Shown here: in pieces, positions 61,351-64,000 of the stretch
Layout of the letters: each line of letters starts with the position of its first letter
How positions within the stretch are numbered: position 1 is the first letter of the stretch
Assembly: GCF_900142025.1 (NCBI RefSeq)
Contig: NZ_FQZM01000004.1
Span: 1-64,000 of the forward strand
Source of the DNA: Desulfofundulus thermosubterraneus DSM 16057
Lineage (GTDB): Bacteria; Bacillota; Desulfotomaculia; Desulfotomaculales; Desulfovirgulaceae
Reading direction: 5' to 3'
DNA: 64,000 nucleotides
The notes under the pieces: model-generated
What the model was told of the DNA's origin: nothing
The model's input: only the letters and a program-made list of their open reading frames with translations
The model's database searches: none
Made by a program: the position numbers and the translations under genes

Positions 61351-62580
61351 ATGAAGTTTTTAGTGCAAAAATTTGGTGGTACATCCGTAGCCACGCCACA
61401 AGGGCGGGAGATGGTGGCTGCCAAGGTGGTGGCGGCAAAGGAAGAGGGTTATATGCCGGTAGTGGTCGTTTCGGCCATGGGGCGCAATGGTGATCCCTAT
61501 GCTACCGATACCCTGATCAATATGGTCAAGCAAATTAACCGCAATGTTTCTCCCCGGGAAATGGATTTGTTGATGTCCTGTGGTGAAATTATTTCCGGTG
61601 TGGTAATGGTGGCCACCCTGGAAAAAATGGGTTACCCGGCAGTTTTTCTTACCGGTGCCCAGGCCGGGATTATTACCGATAACAGCTTTAGCGAGGCGAG
61701 AATCCTGCGGGTTAAACCCGAGGCCGTCTTAAAATACGCCCGGGAGGGTAAGATAGTGGTGGTGGCCGGTTTCCAGGGGATCAGCGAGGAAGGCGAGATT
61801 ACCACCCTGGGCCGGGGAGGTAGCGACACCACCGCTGCAGCTCTGGGAGTGGCCCTTAATGCCGACTATGTTGATATTTATACCGATGTGGATGGGATTA
61901 TGACTGCTGATCCCCGTATCGTAAGCGATGCCGTGGCCAGAGAGATGGTCACCTACGACGAAATCTGCCAGCTGGCCCATGAAGGAGCCAAGGTGGTGCA
62001 TCCCAGGGCGGTGGAAATAGTTATGCAAAAAAATATTCCTCTGCGGGTGAAATCTACGTTTAGCGATGCCCCCGGTACACTGGTGACCAGTTCCGGTGAA
62101 GTATATAAGGGAACCATTGATATAACCAGGGATCGTACGATTACGGGTATCACTCAGATTCCCAACGTAGTCCAGTTTAAAGTAAACACAAGCGGAGGTC
62201 CGGAAGGTTTAAAAGAGCAACGCCGGTTGTTTAAAGGCCTGGCTCTGGCAGGTATTAGCCTTGATTTTATCAACGTTTATCCTGACCAGGTGGTATTTAC
62301 CGTTAAGGAGGAGGTAGCCGAGAAAGCCGCTCAGGTGCTGGAAAACACGGGTTTTGTCGCGGAGATTATACCGGGTTGTGCCAAAGTAGCGGCCGTGGGT
62401 GCCGGCATGACCGGTGTTCCCGGGGTGATGGCCTCAATTGTGGATGCCCTGACCAGAGAAAACATTCCTATTTTGCAGTCCAGCGATTCCCACACTACCA
62501 TCTGGGTATTGGTCAGGCAGGAGGATATGGAAAGGGCTGTGCGGGCACTGCATCGTCAGTTTATCAGTGGCGCGAGGTAG
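61351..62580 (+). CDS. lysC: aspartate kinase
   Basis: This 409-residue protein has an amino-acid kinase domain with LVQKFGGTSVATPQGREMVA, VVAGFQGISEEGEITTLGRG, GSDTTAAALGVAL and DVDGIMTADPRI, and two ACT domains (about 265-409) for feedback inhibition. Its start codon follows the asd stop by no bases. The internal start for a beta subunit, known in Bacillus aspartate kinase II, could exist near residue 245 but is not proved. Confidence 0.96.
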   Translation: MKFLVQKFGGTSVATPQGREMVAAKVVAAKEEGYMPVVVVSAMGRNGDPYATDTLINMVKQINRNVSPREMDLLMSCGEIISGVVMVATLEKMGYPAVFLTGAQAGIITDNSFSEARILRVKPEAVLKYAREGKIVVVAGFQGISEEGEITTLGRGGSDTTAAALGVALNADYVDIYTDVDGIMTADPRIVSDAVAREMVTYDEICQLAHEGAKVVHPRAVEIVMQKNIPLRVKSTFSDAPGTLVTSSGEVYKGTIDITRDRTITGITQIPNVVQFKVNTSGGPEGLKEQRRLFKGLALAGISLDFINVYPDQVVFTVKEEVAEKAAQVLENTGFVAEIIPGCAKVAAVGAGMTGVPGVMASIVDALTRENIPILQSSDSHTTIWVLVRQEDMERAVRALHRQFISGAR

Positions 62581-62626
62581 TGGGTAAAGCGGTACGCCTT
62601 AATACGGAAGAAGGAAGGTGAATATT

Positions 62627-63511
62627 TTGGCCGTTGATTTTGGGCGTGTGCTCACCGCTATGGTGACGCCCTTTGGTAAGGATCTGGCGGTGGATTTCCA
62701 GCAAGCCAGAAAACTGGCCCGATATCTGGTACAATCCGGTTCCGATGGACTGGTAGTGTGCGGTACTACCGGTGAGTCTCCCACCCTGACCAAGGACGAG
62801 AAGATTGAGCTCTTCCGGGTGGTGGTGGAAGAGGTTGGCGGGCAGGCTACGGTAATTGCTGGAACCGGGAGCTACAACACTGCCGAGAGTATAACCCTCA
62901 CCCAGATGGCCGAAAAGGTGGGCGTGGACGGCGTAATGCTCGTGGCGCCTTATTACAACAAGCCGTCCCAGGACGGGTTATATGAGCATTTTAAGGCCGT
63001 TGCCAACAGTACCAATCTTCCGGTGATGCTTTACAACATTCCCGGCCGGACGGGGGTCAACGTTCTCCCGGCAACAGTCGCACGGCTGGCCCAAATCGAA
63101 AACATTGTAGCAATCAAAGAGGCATCCGGTAGCCTGGACCAGGTCAGTGAATTGCGCCGGTCTCTACCCGACGATTTTGCCATTTACAGCGGCGATGACT
63201 CCCTGACCCTGCCCATGATGGCTTTAGGAGCCAAGGGTGTGGTTAGCGTTTGCTCCCATGTGGTGGGGCTGCGGATCAAGGAAATGGTCAATGCCTTTAC
63301 GGCCGGAAACACAACCCTGGCCACGCAAATTCACCTGGAACTTTTCCCGATTTTTAAGACCATGTTCATTACTACCAACCCGGTGCCCGTAAAAGCAGCC
63401 CTCAATTTGCTAGGTTATCAGGTGGGGGCGCCCCGTTTGCCCCTGGTCGAAGCTACGGCCCAGGAAAAGGAAACCATTAAAAACGTGCTGGCCAGCTTGA
63501 AGTTGATTTAA
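62627..63511 (+). CDS. dapA: 4-hydroxy-tetrahydrodipicolinate synthase
   Basis: This 294-residue TIM-barrel aldolase has [50 protein letters not shown], the active-site Tyr in [13 protein letters not shown] and the Schiff-base lysine in [11 protein letters not shown] start at TTG 62627 with GGAAGG eight bases before it; GTG 62618 overlaps that site. It condenses pyruvate with aspartate semialdehyde. It ends the lysine/dipicolinate group. Confidence 0.95.
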   Translation: MAVDFGRVLTAMVTPFGKDLAVDFQQARKLARYLVQSGSDGLVVCGTTGESPTLTKDEKIELFRVVVEEVGGQATVIAGTGSYNTAESITLTQMAEKVGVDGVMLVAPYYNKPSQDGLYEHFKAVANSTNLPVMLYNIPGRTGVNVLPATVARLAQIENIVAIKEASGSLDQVSELRRSLPDDFAIYSGDDSLTLPMMALGAKGVVSVCSHVVGLRIKEMVNAFTAGNTTLATQIHLELFPIFKTMFITTNPVPVKAALNLLGYQVGAPRLPLVEATAQEKETIKNVLASLKLI

Positions 63512-63588
63512 CTCTCCTGCCGGGACGTCTCTCGCGTTAGAGCAGGCGGAGGCGGTGCGGGGATTGCCAGGGGGGCGGTCGTCGCTAA

Positions 63589-63719
63589 GGAGCATGGAGC
63601 GACCCAGCACTCACTAGAACAACGGCTCGTTAAAATAGCTATTAGGCATATGTGACTAATGTACTCAAAAGAACTACCTTACCAGTGAGTGCTGGGCCGC
63701 CCAACTGGTTATGCGACAG
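63589..63719 (+). repeat. dispersed palindromic repeat, family 1, copy B (nested)
   Basis: The core 63603-63696 (94 bases, ends CCCAGCACTCACT / AGTGAGTGCTGGG) is the reverse complement of copy A at 8512-8606 with few changes. Outside it, AAGGAGCATGGAGCGAC on the left and CCGCCCAACTGG...GCGACAGT on the right match the uninterrupted palindrome at 21686-21757, as if the core had inserted into such an element. It lies between dapA and the terminator at 63739; the region 63512-63588 and 63768-63991 shows no gene. Confidence 0.75.
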
Positions 63720-63738
63720 TATCTATTAAAGAGCGTTT

Positions 63739-63767
63739 ATGGGGGGAAGTCATGCCCCATTTTTTTA
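63739..63767 (+). terminator. terminator after dapA and the repeat
   Basis: ATGGGG (63739-63744) pairs with CCCCAT (63755-63760), followed by TTTTTTTAT. It probably ends the asd-lysC-dapA transcript. Confidence 0.75.
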
Positions 63768-63991
63768 TCGGGTTTATGGGGCAGGATTTCTGGCAATTAT
63801 TTTATTAGGCCAAGGACGGCAGCGGCCCTTGTATAGCGGGAGGGAATCCAGTATAATTAGCATCGGGATTTAATTGAGTTATCAGCAAGGCTTAAGTTAA
63901 CAACGGAATATTTTCCCCGCCTTCTCCTGTTTTTTCTCACCGGAACTTGAGACTCAGTGATTTTTTGAAAAACAGGTTAGGAGGTGCGTTT

Positions 63992-64000
63992 TTGGCCAAG
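63992..64000 (+). CDS. start of a gene cut by the window edge
   Basis: AGGAGGTG at 63979-63986 stands five bases before TTG GCC AAG, the last nine bases of the window (M-A-K...). In related Firmicutes a ribonuclease J gene commonly follows dapA, but three codons cannot show that. Confidence 0.5.

Overview
The window looks like chromosomal DNA of a thermophilic, anaerobic, spore-forming Firmicute of the Desulfotomaculum / Desulfofundulus / Pelotomaculum kind (Peptococcaceae). The grounds are: high-GC low-overlap operons with Bacillus/Clostridium gene order (rpsB-tsf-pyrH-frr-uppS-cdsA-dxr-rseP-ispG-proS; rimP-nusA-ylxR-ylxQ-infB-rbfA-nrnA-truB-ribF-rpsO-pnp); many sporulation genes (ytrH, ytrI-like, ytvI, ylxY, dacF-like, ymxH, dipicolinate synthase dpaA/dpaB); strong GGAGG ribosome binding sites with frequent TTG/GTG starts; and a branched-polyamine synthase (bpsA) of a type known from thermophiles. 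The genus is an inference from gene content, not a database match.

Layout. 1-4.3 kb: sporulation membrane genes, then an orphan Tat-exported four-cluster iron-sulfur protein with a cytochrome b partner and its own tatC-tatA. 4.4-4.85 kb: the RNase P RNA gene, with a long insertion-like P12 helix. 5-9 kb: accessory DNA (cad/ars remnant, an orphan HTH-type protein, two surface glycosylation genes, palindromic repeats, a small zinc-ribbon protein). 9-11.5 kb: a Ski2-like helicase split by a frameshift. 11.6-13.7 kb (minus strand): an agr-like quorum-sensing locus with an AgrD-type peptide that uses serine where cysteine is usual, AgrB, a GHKL kinase and a separate membrane protein, with no AgrA. 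14-18.5 kb (minus): gamma-carbonic anhydrase, AcuA, and a sigma-54 two-component system. Divergent from it at 18.7 kb lies a strong sigma-54 promoter candidate with palindromic upstream sites, followed by an unknown protein and a TauE/SafE transporter pair. 21.7-27.9 kb: a second TauE/SafE gene, two CRP/FNR-type boxes, a GltD-like flavoprotein/ferredoxin fusion, a PAS sensor kinase and bpsA.

28-63.5 kb is mostly conserved housekeeping DNA on the plus strand: the translation/envelope/isoprenoid cluster, the nusA-infB cluster, the rpsO-pnp-ylxY-dacF-mlpA-ymxH cluster and a lysine/dipicolinate cluster (dapB, dpaA, dpaB, asd, lysC, dapA), in which the diaminopimelate branch supplies both cell wall and spore dipicolinic acid. 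The first codons of the next gene lie at the right edge.

The most unusual material is non-coding or small. Two families of short palindromic repeats (about 95 bp and 107 bp) are scattered between operons, one apparently nested inside another palindrome, and the ends of one family match the arms of the extended P12 helix of RNase P RNA. The agr-like locus with its serine peptide and split membrane sensor is the best candidate for a little-described signalling system.
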